Shown: one piece after another, positions 1-6,427 of the stretch
Numbering within the stretch: the first letter of the stretch is position 1
Layout: every line of letters begins with the position of its first letter
From: Alcanivorax sp. DSM 26293
GTDB taxonomy: Bacteria; Pseudomonadota; Gammaproteobacteria; Pseudomonadales; Alcanivoracaceae
Length of the DNA: 64,000 nucleotides
Direction of reading: 5' to 3'
NCBI RefSeq assembly: GCF_900107995.1
Contig: NZ_FNUM01000005.1
Location: 1 to 64,000, forward strand
Position numbers and translations under genes: made by a program
Notes under the pieces: model-generated
The model's input: only the letters and a program-made list of their open reading frames with translations
What the model was told of the DNA's origin: nothing
Database searches by the model: none

Positions 1-39
1 GACACTCAAGAGTGAATTGTGGCCTGAATTCGATGGCAG

Positions 40-339
40 ATGCCTGTTGAGGATCGTAAAAGCGAAAAAAGCGAGTTATTCAGACCTTCCCTAGGTACAT
101 GGATATATGACAGTGCTCCGCATATTAAATATCTGGGGTATATTTCATTGGCTTGGCTACTCGTAACCTTTCTACTCACCGTGTTTTGTGAAAAGGCATT
201 TTACAAATGGTATTGGCGTAAGGCAGATTTTAATCCAAGCTTTTCCATCAATAAGTTCATTTGGCAAGCGCACGCGGCGAGTTATTCGGGGCTACTAATC
301 ATCGTTCTGGTAATGTGGAATGATCTGTTCAGCATGTAA
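40..339 (+). CDS. Small membrane protein of integron cassette 1, unknown function
   Basis: A 99-residue protein of a family I do not recognise. It has two hydrophobic stretches suited to membrane spans, at about residues 31-50 and 78-97, joined by a basic, aromatic-rich loop. An inner-membrane protein is therefore likely. The ATG at 40 is taken as the start; no clear Shine-Dalgarno sequence precedes it, which is common in cassettes read from a distant promoter. The stop codon lies inside the left core of the first attC. Being a two-span cassette protein gives no safe functional inference. Confidence 0.6.
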   Translation: MPVEDRKSEKSELFRPSLGTWIYDSAPHIKYLGYISLAWLLVTFLLTVFCEKAFYKWYWRKADFNPSFSINKFIWQAHAASYSGLLIIVLVMWNDLFSM

Positions 340-405
340 CAAGGCGCTGTTGTCGGACTGGTTTTCCGCTGCGCTCCAAACCAGCCGCAAAGCGCGGCGT
401 TATGC
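334..405 (+). repeat. attC recombination site 1
   Basis: The element opens with ATGTAAC at 334-340, overlapping the stop codon of the cassette ORF, and closes with GTTATGC at 399-405. Between them lie imperfectly inverted arms (AAGGCGC and GCGCGGC, then CTGGTTT and AAACCAG). The size of about 72 nt fits attC sites. The folded bottom strand would be the integrase substrate. Confidence 0.85.
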
Positions 406-428
406 GAATAGAAGGAAGGGTGGATTAA

Positions 429-845
429 TTGATCAAGCTGGTTCCTATAGACAGGACTAAGTGGAAGAAGTCGACATATAGTGGCCATTACGATGACGGC
501 GCTGATTACTACGAGGGAATTCGCTGTAAGTGTTTAAGGTGCGAGCGTTCATTCGTTTTTGCGCCCAAGGAGCAAAAAGAAACCTTCGAAGAAAAAGGTA
601 AATTTCCTGGCTGGCTTCCTGCTTTGTGCCAAGAGTGCAATGAGCATTGGCTAAAAGCGCGGGAATTAGAACAGAAATTTAGCTCGGATTGGGCGCTGGG
701 TAGCATATCCATCCAGGATGAGCGTCATTTTCTTCGGTGCTGGCTTGCTGCAGTTGAGGATGCTTCCTCGTACCGCAGAAAGGGATACGACGATAAAACT
801 GGATTAATAAAGAAGCGTCTTCGCGAGATTGAAGGAGACGCATAA
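429..845 (+). CDS. Zinc-ribbon-like cassette protein, unknown function
   Basis: A soluble 138-residue protein. Cys33, Cys35 and Cys38 (CKCLRC) pair naturally with Cys67 and Cys70 (CQEC) to form a four-cysteine zinc ribbon around a hydrophobic stretch. The C-terminal half is charged and helical. The frame starts with TTG at 429; no ATG lies near it in frame, so the TTG start is accepted with reservation. The stop overlaps the next attC. Zinc binding is inferred from the cysteine spacing. The role is unknown; nucleic-acid or protein binding would be typical of the fold. Confidence 0.6.
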   Translation: MIKLVPIDRTKWKKSTYSGHYDDGADYYEGIRCKCLRCERSFVFAPKEQKETFEEKGKFPGWLPALCQECNEHWLKARELEQKFSSDWALGSISIQDERHFLRCWLAAVEDASSYRRKGYDDKTGLIKKRLREIEGDA

Positions 846-887
846 CAAGGCGCTGCTGCCGACGAGCGGCAGAGCGCAGCGTTAAGC
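840..887 (+). repeat. attC recombination site 2
   Basis: A short site from GCATAAC at 840 to GTTAAGC at 881-887, with inner arms AGGCGCTGC and GCAGAGCGC. At 48 nt it is at the short end for attC. It overlaps the stop codon of the preceding ORF and shares the start AACAAGGCGCTG with attC 1. Confidence 0.85.
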
Positions 888-935
888 GTCCTCGCCCCAC
901 TTCGGCAGCGATTTCAAGAATAAGAGAGTTTAAAA

Positions 936-1544
936 TTGAATTTAGGTGCTAAGCATCATTACATTCTTGTGTTTCTAACCGCAATTCTTTCGGGTGCAGC
1001 ATCGACTGCAGGCATTTATTTGACAGCACCATATCAAACCGAACAGATAATCCGGCAGATGGAATATGAAAGAAAGGTCTCTGCTTACGAGAAATTCTTG
1101 GATGAGAGTATTTCTGAACCATCCTCGCTAGTTTTTAAAGTTATATCTCTTGATCAGATGGCGAGTAACATTACTACCGACGGCTCCATCCAATCCGTAG
1201 AGGACAAGCTTTTCGAGATCTCTCGTTCTACAGAATATGACAAGCTGTTCTATTCGTTGACTCGGCATTTTAAGTTACTCGAGCTGCATGGCAGCGAAAG
1301 AGTTAGAAAATACTGTGAAGATATAACCTCAGTGCTTCTCGGAAATAGATACGAAGTTGACTGGACCTATCATACTCAAGAGATGGTCGCAGTAAGAAAT
1401 CAGTGGGATGATAACGATGGGGTAGTAATAGGTTGGGAGCCTCGGGTAACAGATGAAGAAAGAGCGAGGTTCTTGATTCTGTCTGCCCAATATAACGAGC
1501 TGATCCAACAGCTGAAAAGTGAAATTTCGACTACGGACGCCTAA
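936..1544 (+). CDS. Membrane-anchored cassette protein, unknown function
   Basis: A 202-residue protein with one N-terminal transmembrane segment (about residues 8-30) and a predicted helical domain of about 170 residues on the far side. It has no cysteine motif, catalytic triad or repeat that I recognise. The TTG at 936 is the likely start; AGAGAG lies about 10 nt upstream. The stop codon sits in the left core of attC 3. Topology suggests a short cytoplasmic tail with a periplasmic body, or an anchored cytoplasmic domain; the sequence does not decide. Confidence 0.6.
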   Translation: MNLGAKHHYILVFLTAILSGAASTAGIYLTAPYQTEQIIRQMEYERKVSAYEKFLDESISEPSSLVFKVISLDQMASNITTDGSIQSVEDKLFEISRSTEYDKLFYSLTRHFKLLELHGSERVRKYCEDITSVLLGNRYEVDWTYHTQEMVAVRNQWDDNDGVVIGWEPRVTDEERARFLILSAQYNELIQQLKSEISTTDA

Positions 1545-1595
1545 CCAGGCAAGGCAGCGGACGCGGAAACCGCGCCGCTGCTCGCAGCGTTAGAT
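1539..1595 (+). repeat. attC recombination site 3
   Basis: The site runs from GCCTAAC at 1539-1545 to GTTAGAT at 1589-1595, about 57 nt. Internal arms GGCAGCGG and CCGCGCCGCTG give a GC-rich hairpin. It overlaps the stop codon of the upstream cassette gene. Confidence 0.85.
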
Positions 1596-1600
1596 TGCTT

Positions 1601-1894
1601 ATGAGTGTGTCACGTTTCTACATGGTGGTCGCTGCAACGGTCGTATCGGTCGTGCTGCTGCTTATTAAGTTTTTTAGTCGTCTAGTGCCGGGTTTTGAAC
1701 AGCTGATTATTGCAACGGTGCTGGTTTTAGCTGCTCTATCCGCAGTTGCCTCTATCCTGGCGTTATGGTCACTTAGTAGGGAGGCTTCGAGCTCGCTTAA
1801 AGAAAAGGTGTTGGCGGTTGGGAGTCTTGTAGTTACGGTTCCGTACTTGGGAATCGTAGCCCTTATCGTCATAGAGCCATTCGACAATCCATGA
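1601..1894 (+). CDS. Three-span membrane protein of a cassette, unknown function
   Basis: A 97-residue, very hydrophobic protein with three predicted membrane spans at about residues 5-25, 34-57 and 72-92. The ATG at 1601 is preferred over an in-frame TTG six bases upstream that falls inside the core of attC 3. Translation therefore starts almost directly at the cassette boundary. No family is recognised. The short loops leave little room for a soluble domain, so a small integral inner-membrane protein is all that can be said. Confidence 0.55.
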   Translation: MSVSRFYMVVAATVVSVVLLLIKFFSRLVPGFEQLIIATVLVLAALSAVASILALWSLSREASSSLKEKVLAVGSLVVTVPYLGIVALIVIEPFDNP

Positions 1895-1897
1895 AAA

Positions 1898-1979
1898 ATC
1901 TAACAAGCCAAGGCATTGGGACAAATTTTGCATCGCTGCGCTCAAAGCGCAAAATATGCCCCTGCTTGGGGCGTTACAC
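1898..1979 (+). repeat. attC recombination site 4
   Basis: The site runs from ATCTAAC at 1898 to GTTACAC at 1973-1979, about 82 nt and the longest in the array. It carries a central inverted pair (ATTTTGCATCGCTGCGC against GCGCAAAATATG) and outer arms GCCAAGGC and CTTGGGGC. Confidence 0.85.
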
Positions 1980-1996
1980 AATCAAAAGGGGGAGTG

Positions 1997-2491
1997 GTGA
2001 ATTTCATAAAATATGTGTTTGCGAAAATTGGTTCAGGATTTCTTTATGGTGTCGGGTTCGTAATTGCTTCTTTGCTTCTAGGATCATTAGCATTCTCCTA
2101 TGTGGATTCTAACCTAGAAGCTAAAGAGCAGAAGCGGAAAGAAAGAGAGCTAGCTCGACAAGAAGAGCGGCGTTTGATGTTTCGTGATTTCGATGAAACT
2201 GCAAAATTGGATGTTGAGGTAACTAAAGAACGTATTGAGCCTGGTGAGTTTACGTTGCTTGGTAAGGTCGAGAATCGCGGAGATGCGAAGTGGTCTTATG
2301 TGAGCGTGAAGGCTGAGTTGTTCAATGAGAGTGGTGACTTTATTGATGAGTGTACGGAGATCGTAAGCGAAACGATAGCTCCTGGTCAGGTGTTAAATTT
2401 TAAGTTGTCCTGTGGGGCATGCTCACAATTCAAACTACGTGATTATAAAAAATATGAGCTAAAAATAACTGATGCTCGGTACGTTCGGTAA
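1997..2491 (+). CDS. Membrane-anchored FxLYD-type domain protein of a cassette
   Basis: The frame is open from inside attC 4, but the GTG at 1997 (or the adjacent GTG at 1994) sits just after AAAGGGGGAG, a strong ribosome binding site, and gives 164 residues. One transmembrane segment at about residues 9-33 is followed by a charged coiled-coil-like linker rich in Glu, Arg and Lys. A beta-sandwich of about 90 residues resembles the FxLYD domain (conserved pattern around LLGKVENRGD and VSVKAELFNESGDFID). FxLYD domains are extracytoplasmic or anchored folds without a defined enzymatic role. The stop is two bases before attC 5. Confidence 0.65.
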   Translation: MNFIKYVFAKIGSGFLYGVGFVIASLLLGSLAFSYVDSNLEAKEQKRKERELARQEERRLMFRDFDETAKLDVEVTKERIEPGEFTLLGKVENRGDAKWSYVSVKAELFNESGDFIDECTEIVSETIAPGQVLNFKLSCGACSQFKLRDYKKYELKITDARYVR

Positions 2492-2492
2492 T

Positions 2493-2544
2493 GTGTAACA
2501 AGTAGCAGCAGGCCGACCTTCGGCGGCTGTGCTAGGCGTTATAT
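2493..2544 (+). repeat. attC recombination site 5
   Basis: The site runs from GTGTAAC at 2493-2499 to GTTATAT at 2538-2544. A near-continuous hairpin is built from AGCAGCAGGCCGACC, the loop TT and the partner CGGCGGCTGTGCT. Its left half is almost the same as the truncated site at 2865. Confidence 0.85.
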
Positions 2545-2561
2545 TTTCGGGGTAGAGCAGG

Positions 2562-2870
2562 ATGTTCGATGAAGGGGCGCCAGATTCAGAGCCGACCCAG
2601 GAGCAGATAGATCTGATTGCCGGTCTCACTCAAAAGGAAGTAAGCGAGATCGATGCTTGTATCTTGTCATGTGTAAGTGGGCACTGGAGAAAGGTTGCAA
2701 AAGTAGTCGCCGATGCTATGTATCAAATGCCAGAGCGAATAGCGGGAGTCCCTGACGTTTACTATGCACAGAGAGTTTGGGGTTTCGTCGAGCAAGGTAT
2801 TATGGAGCATCAGGGGTTTCTTGGTCGCATGCGCTATTGTGAAGTGCGGCGTAGCACTGAAGAAACATAA
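2562..2870 (+). CDS. DUF3658-like cassette protein
   Basis: A 102-residue soluble protein. The pattern LTQKEVSEIDACILSC, then WRKVAKVVADAM, then VPDVYYAQRVW, and the end MRYCEVRR match my recollection of the DUF3658 family, small helical proteins of unknown function often found as single-domain cassettes or fused to other domains. The ATG at 2562 is 17 bases after the core of attC 5. The stop codon is part of the left core of the next, truncated attC. Function is not known. Confidence 0.6.
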   Translation: MFDEGAPDSEPTQEQIDLIAGLTQKEVSEIDACILSCVSGHWRKVAKVVADAMYQMPERIAGVPDVYYAQRVWGFVEQGIMEHQGFLGRMRYCEVRRSTEET

Positions 2871-2891
2871 CAAGAAGCAGCAGGCCGACCT
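2865..2891 (+). repeat. Truncated attC site 6 (left half only)
   Basis: ACATAAC at 2865-2871 is followed by AAGAAGCAGCAGGCCGACCT, the same left half as attC 5. The expected right half (CGGCGGCTG to GTTAT) is missing. From 2891 the sequence turns into TTGTAGTTCCCCCGC. A lone GTTATCT at 2956-2962 could be a displaced core, but it has no matching arm. Confidence 0.6.
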
Positions 2892-2908
2892 TGTAGTTCC
2901 CCCGCTTT
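2891..2908 (+). repeat. Left copy of an 18-nt direct repeat
   Basis: TTGTAGTTCCCCCGCTTT at 2891-2908 recurs with one mismatch at 4030-4047. The two copies bracket the cupin and PH/SHOCT genes. The left copy begins exactly where attC 6 breaks off. Just after it, CCGCTTTTGC and GCAAAAACGG form a hairpin at about 2903-2925. Confidence 0.6.
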
Positions 2909-2973
2909 TGCTTCCGCAAAAACGGGCATCGCATCAAACGCCCCTGAGCTCTGGAGTTATCTTGAAGGGAAGC

Positions 2974-3339
2974 ATGAATTACGATCCGATCAATATAAAA
3001 GATAAACTGGCTCTTTTCGATGAGCTCTGGTCTCCTTGTGTAATAGCTGAAATGAATAACTACCAGTTCAAGCTCGCAAAAGGCGAGGGGGAGTTTGTCT
3101 GGCATGATCACCCCGATACCGATGAGATGTTTTTCGTGATTGAAGGTGAGCTTGTTATTGAATTTCGTGATGGGTCGGTCACGTTAAATCCCGGAGAGAT
3201 GTATGTAATTCCAAAAGGGGTTAAGCATAGGCCTTTCGCCAAAGGCCTTGTTCAGGTTTTGCTTGTGGAGCCTAAAGGTGTTGTTAACACGGGTGAATCT
3301 GGTGGCACTCTTACCGCAGAAAACGATATTTGGGTTTAA
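2974..3339 (+). CDS. Single-domain cupin protein
   Basis: A 121-residue small cupin. Motif 1 reads WHDHPDTDEMFFVIEG at about residues 46-61, supplying two His and one Glu metal ligand. Motif 2 reads PGEMYVIPKGVKHRP, supplying the third His. Length and motifs match the cupin_2 superfamily. Members bind a divalent metal and act as dioxygenases, isomerases or sugar-binding sensors; the substrate cannot be told. The ATG at 2974 has a good ribosome binding site (GAAGGGA, 2964-2970), and the longer frame from 2764 runs through the preceding gene. No attC follows, so this gene is not a standard cassette as it stands. Confidence 0.75.
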   Translation: MNYDPINIKDKLALFDELWSPCVIAEMNNYQFKLAKGEGEFVWHDHPDTDEMFFVIEGELVIEFRDGSVTLNPGEMYVIPKGVKHRPFAKGLVQVLLVEPKGVVNTGESGGTLTAENDIWV

Positions 3340-3426
3340 AAATACTAGTATCAAGTCGGGGCACTCAGACGCAATAGGCTGCGCCATTTTTTTAGGTGTC
3401 AGCCAAAATCCATATGTGAGGAAATA

Positions 3427-4035
3427 ATGGAAAACTACAACAAATACGCCGAATACACGAAGTCGCAAGACTGGAAGTCACTCTGCAAGTTGAATAATGT
3501 TGGTCTTGATTCATTTGGCACAAAAAAGGAATTGAAAGTACTGCCAGAGTATTTAGAGCCTGACGAGGTCGTTTTTGCGCTCACATCGGGGGTTATGGAG
3601 CAATCAGAAACTTCCAATTCATTTGATTTTGGTGCAAACACTTGGCTCGTGGTGCTAACAAGTGACAGGTTTCTGTTTCTTGATGCTGCCATGCTTACTA
3701 GTTCTGTTGACACCCAAAGCATTCGACATGATCGAGTTCAAGCTGTTTCCGCATCTCAAGGTTGGGTTCTTGGTAAGGTAATGATTGACTTGGGTAGCCG
3801 GTTGCTCACTATAGATAACTGCCAAAAGGCAACAGTAAGAGTTGTTGCTGATCTAGCGAACAAGTGGCTTAAAGAAATTGCGGATAAGAAAAGCACTCCC
3901 ACTGCACAGCCCCAGCAATTATCTGAGGAATCAGGATTAGATAAATTGGAGAAGTTGGCAAAACTTCATTCTATGGGAGCACTTTCAGACGAAGAATTTA
4001 ATGCAGCAAAGCAAAAGGTCTTATCTTCGTTGTAG
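3427..4035 (+). CDS. PH-like domain and SHOCT domain protein
   Basis: A 202-residue protein in two parts. Residues about 35-150 look like a bacterial PH domain of the YokE type (KVLPEYLEPDEVVFALTSG, then LVVLTSDRFLFLD). The last 31 residues form a SHOCT motif (LDKLEKLAKLHSMGALSDEE), a short oligomerisation-type domain found at the ends of many bacterial proteins. The likely role is a self-associating scaffold or stress-linked accessory protein; no enzyme motif is present. The ATG at 3427 follows GAGGAA. No attC follows; the stop codon lies in the right copy of the 18-nt direct repeat. Confidence 0.75.
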   Translation: MENYNKYAEYTKSQDWKSLCKLNNVGLDSFGTKKELKVLPEYLEPDEVVFALTSGVMEQSETSNSFDFGANTWLVVLTSDRFLFLDAAMLTSSVDTQSIRHDRVQAVSASQGWVLGKVMIDLGSRLLTIDNCQKATVRVVADLANKWLKEIADKKSTPTAQPQQLSEESGLDKLEKLAKLHSMGALSDEEFNAAKQKVLSSL

Positions 4036-4047
4036 TTCCCCTGCTTT
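4030..4047 (+). repeat. Right copy of the 18-nt direct repeat
   Basis: TTGTAGTTCCCCTGCTTT matches 2891-2908 at 17 of 18 positions and includes the stop codon of the SHOCT gene. It is followed by GGACACTCAA. GACACTCAA also forms the first nine bases of the window. Confidence 0.6.
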
Positions 4048-4087
4048 AATGGACACTCAAAAGAGCGCCTCAAGTCACCCCAAACCA

Positions 4088-4113
4088 AAACGCCCACCTT
4101 CCGGTGGGCGTTT
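4088..4113. terminator. Bidirectional intrinsic terminator
   Basis: AAACGCCCACC, loop TTCC, GGTGGGCGTTT: an 11-bp perfect stem with A/T ends on both sides. It lies between the convergent SHOCT gene and the outer-membrane protein gene and can serve both strands. It is also a natural right boundary of the accessory segment. Confidence 0.85.
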
Positions 4114-4142
4114 CTCGTTCAGCCTTCAGTGATCAACAGACT

Positions 4143-4661
4143 TCAGAACCGCCCGTTAATCCCGAACCCAAGATTCGACACTTCATCGCCACTGCGATCC
4201 ACCGCGCGCAGGTATTCCACGCTGAGGAAGATCTGGTTGGTGATGGTGATGTCGGCGCCCAGGCCCAGGGACAGGTCCTTGTAGTTTTCGCCGTCGGAGC
4301 CGCCGCCGGGGAAGTTGGCGGTGGTTTCGATGTAGGACACGCCGATCAGGCCGTAGGGGCGGACCGGCAGGGTGTTGGGGAACTGGCCGCGGAAGAAGGC
4401 GCCGTAGGAGCGATCGACCTCCACGTCCACGTTGTTGCTCAGTTCGTCCTCACCGATACCCAGGCCCAGGCGCAGTTCGCCACCCAGGGTCTCGTCGCGG
4501 TTGATCCAGGTGCCGAATTTGAATTGCAGCACTTCCGGTTTGGCGGAGGCACTGGTGTTGTCCGGCTCGATCTTGCTGCTGACGATATCCAGCCCGGCGT
4601 AGCCGCTGGCCTGGGCAAACATGGGCAGGGCCAGGGTCGCGGCTAGCAGTACTTTTTTCAT
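4143..4661 (-). CDS. Small outer-membrane beta-barrel protein
   Basis: A 172-residue exported protein. The start is placed at the ATG at 4661 because GGGAGA lies seven bases upstream and a signal peptide follows at once (MKKVLLAATLALPMFAQA). The mature part alternates hydrophobic and polar residues in short strands, and it ends in a terminal aromatic (GRF), the usual signal for BAM assembly. Glycine-rich turns (GGGSDGENY) fit an eight-strand barrel of the OmpW/OmpX size class. No specific substrate can be named. It appears monocistronic: the hairpin at 4088-4113 terminates it, and upstream lies an open intergenic region. Confidence 0.75.
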   Translation of the reverse strand: MKKVLLAATLALPMFAQASGYAGLDIVSSKIEPDNTSASAKPEVLQFKFGTWINRDETLGGELRLGLGIGEDELSNNVDVEVDRSYGAFFRGQFPNTLPVRPYGLIGVSYIETTANFPGGGSDGENYKDLSLGLGADITITNQIFLSVEYLRAVDRSGDEVSNLGFGINGRF

Positions 4662-4843
4662 GGTATCTCCCGCTTGAGTCATGTGTATGACGAAGTAATG
4701 AAACGGATTGTAGTGAAAAGAAGGCGGTAGGGCGACCGGGGGATCAGGAAGGCGCCGCAGGAGCCTGCCCGCAAAGGGGCGCCTGCAGGCAGATTGTTTG
4801 CTGCGGGCCGCAATGGGATGACCCCGCGGTGTTGTGAAGGGCG

Positions 4844-4882
4844 CTACGGCGGTAAAGACGTGTTTGCCTTTATCCGCCGTAG
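4844..4882 (-). terminator. Hairpin downstream of the His-rich lipoprotein gene
   Basis: CTACGGCGG at 4844-4852 pairs with CCGCCGTAG at 4874-4882. The inner stretch TAAAG / CTTTA extends the stem after a one-base bulge. It lies about 55 bases past the stop of the lipoprotein gene on the minus strand. There is no T-run, so termination is only a suggestion. Confidence 0.4.
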
Positions 4883-4936
4883 ACCGGCAAACAGGAGCGT
4901 TATCCCTCCTGAAAGATTGCCGGGTTGGACCAGGGA

Positions 4937-6349
4937 TTAATGCTCGTGGTCATGATCGTGCTCTTCATCCTCGTGATCATGGTCATGGTCTTCACCCTCG
5001 TGGTCGTGATCATGGTCGTGTTCATCATCGCCATGGGCGGGTTCGCCCGCCAGGCCTACCCAGGCCAGTTTGCCGGGTGAAAACGTCAGGGGCAGAGGAT
5101 CTTCCAGTTCGCCTTCTTCCAGATGCACCACAACGATGGCGTCATTCCCGGGATCGGCCAGGAAGACGTGGGCGGGCTCCCCCGCGACGGCCATGGCGAT
5201 CCGGCTGCCGTGGCCAGAGGCCGCAGGAGCGGTGCTGGGGTCGACAGCGTCTTCCACATGGGCATGTTCGCTCCAGTCCGCGGTGTCGAAGATGCGCAGG
5301 TCGCCAGCGTCATCCAGCAGAACCAGGTGTTCGCCATGGGGATCGAGACTGTGGTTGTCCAGGGAAACGTCGGCCCCTTCCGTCCAGTCCAGCTCTTCGG
5401 CATCGCCATCTTCCGGATGGATGATGAGAATCCGGTCGCCCGCATAGGCCACGAAGTGAGGCAACTCATGGTGGCTGTCAAAGCTGCCGACCCGCTCGCT
5501 GCCAGTCAGGCCCAGGGTGGCGTTGTCCACGTGTTGGGCGGTGAAGGTCTCGCCGTCCTGGTGGACGATAAGGATGCCGTCACTGCAGCCGAACACGGAA
5601 TAGTCTTCATTGGAGCCGGCGCCGTGCAGGCCCGGGCAGTCCAGGTTGACGGTGTCTTCCCGGTGATAGTGATCGTTATGCTGGTGATAGATGTCCACCT
5701 TTTCCGGCAGGCCGTTGGCTGCGGTGCGGTAGGTCGCCAGCAGAATGTCACCACGGGGTTCGGCGACGCCGTGGTGGGCACTGTCCAGGGTCTGGCTGGC
5801 CACACTGCCACCATTTTCCAGGGACGCATCCGTGAGCAGTTCTACTCTGGCCATGATGGCGTTGCCGGCATCGCCATCGTAAAACAGAGCCGCCTGTTCG
5901 CCGTGGACCCGATAGTGGGTGGGGGCGGGCCCGTTCAGGGTGCCAGCCATTGAGGGGGCGTCTTCATGCACATGATCGTCATGGACATAGAGGCCGCCGT
6001 CCAGGATCTGCACCTGGTTGGCGCTGCGCTGGGGGGCCAGGACAAATCGCTTGCCGGGGCTGGTGTACAGAGCGCTTGGGGCGCTATTCAGCGACAGGGA
6101 GCCGGGAAGCAGGGCTTGCTCTTCCAGATCATACATATAGAGCTGATCGCCGGCGCCATCGCTGGAGGCAATGACCAGGCGGCCCGGGTGGTCACCGTGA
6201 TCATGGTCGTGATCATGGTCATGGGCGTCTTCACCGCCGCCCAGCGGGGTGCTGCCGGTTTCGTTTTCACAGCCGGCCAGTAGCAGGGCGGCCAGCAGAC
6301 AGGTCAGCAGGGCCGGACCCCGCTTGGCTGCGTGTTTGAAGCGTTGCAT
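4937..6349 (-). CDS. AztD-like His-rich metal-binding beta-propeller lipoprotein
   Basis: A 470-residue lipoprotein. The ATG at 6349 has GGAGA upstream and opens a signal ending in the lipobox LLLAGC (Cys27). A His/Asp run (HDHDHDHDHGDH) follows at about residues 44-55 and a much longer one closes the protein. Between them are repeated blade-like segments (for example LVIASSDGAGDQLYMYDLEE) that resemble a seven- or eight-blade propeller. Overall this resembles AztD, a periplasmic zinc metallochaperone that hands zinc to an uptake system. It lies 79 nt downstream of a ZnuD-like receptor in the same direction. Zinc handling is inferred from both facts; another divalent metal is possible. Confidence 0.75.
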   Translation of the reverse strand: MQRFKHAAKRGPALLTCLLAALLLAGCENETGSTPLGGGEDAHDHDHDHDHGDHPGRLVIASSDGAGDQLYMYDLEEQALLPGSLSLNSAPSALYTSPGKRFVLAPQRSANQVQILDGGLYVHDDHVHEDAPSMAGTLNGPAPTHYRVHGEQAALFYDGDAGNAIMARVELLTDASLENGGSVASQTLDSAHHGVAEPRGDILLATYRTAANGLPEKVDIYHQHNDHYHREDTVNLDCPGLHGAGSNEDYSVFGCSDGILIVHQDGETFTAQHVDNATLGLTGSERVGSFDSHHELPHFVAYAGDRILIIHPEDGDAEELDWTEGADVSLDNHSLDPHGEHLVLLDDAGDLRIFDTADWSEHAHVEDAVDPSTAPAASGHGSRIAMAVAGEPAHVFLADPGNDAIVVVHLEEGELEDPLPLTFSPGKLAWVGLAGEPAHGDDEHDHDHDHEGEDHDHDHEDEEHDHDHEH

Positions 6350-6427
6350 GGTGTTCTCCAATTCGGTTCGCGACCCCGGCGGAATAATGGCGCCGGGGTA
6401 TGTCGTTTTCACTTAACGATCCAGGCG

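Larger units (their letters stand above)
1..2962 (+). mobile_element. Integron gene-cassette array (distal part)
   Basis: Six short plus-strand ORFs follow one another. Each of the first five ends within a few bases of an attC-like element that opens with a YAAC inverse core and closes with a GTTAnnn core. The sixth has only the left half of such an element. This one-ORF-per-attC layout is the signature of a cassette array. The reading direction places attI and the integrase gene to the left of the window; no integrase is visible here. The DNA is visibly AT-richer than the rest of the window, as expected for acquired cassettes. Confidence 0.85.

Noticed and set aside
2949-2962. GTTATCT as the right core of a complete attC 6.
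   Set aside because: The arms between it and the left core at 2865 do not pair, unlike those of attC 1-5, so only the left half is called.
3340-3426. A possible attC between the cupin and PH/SHOCT genes.
   Set aside because: No YAAC...GTTA pair with inverted arms is present, so these two genes are not called cassettes.
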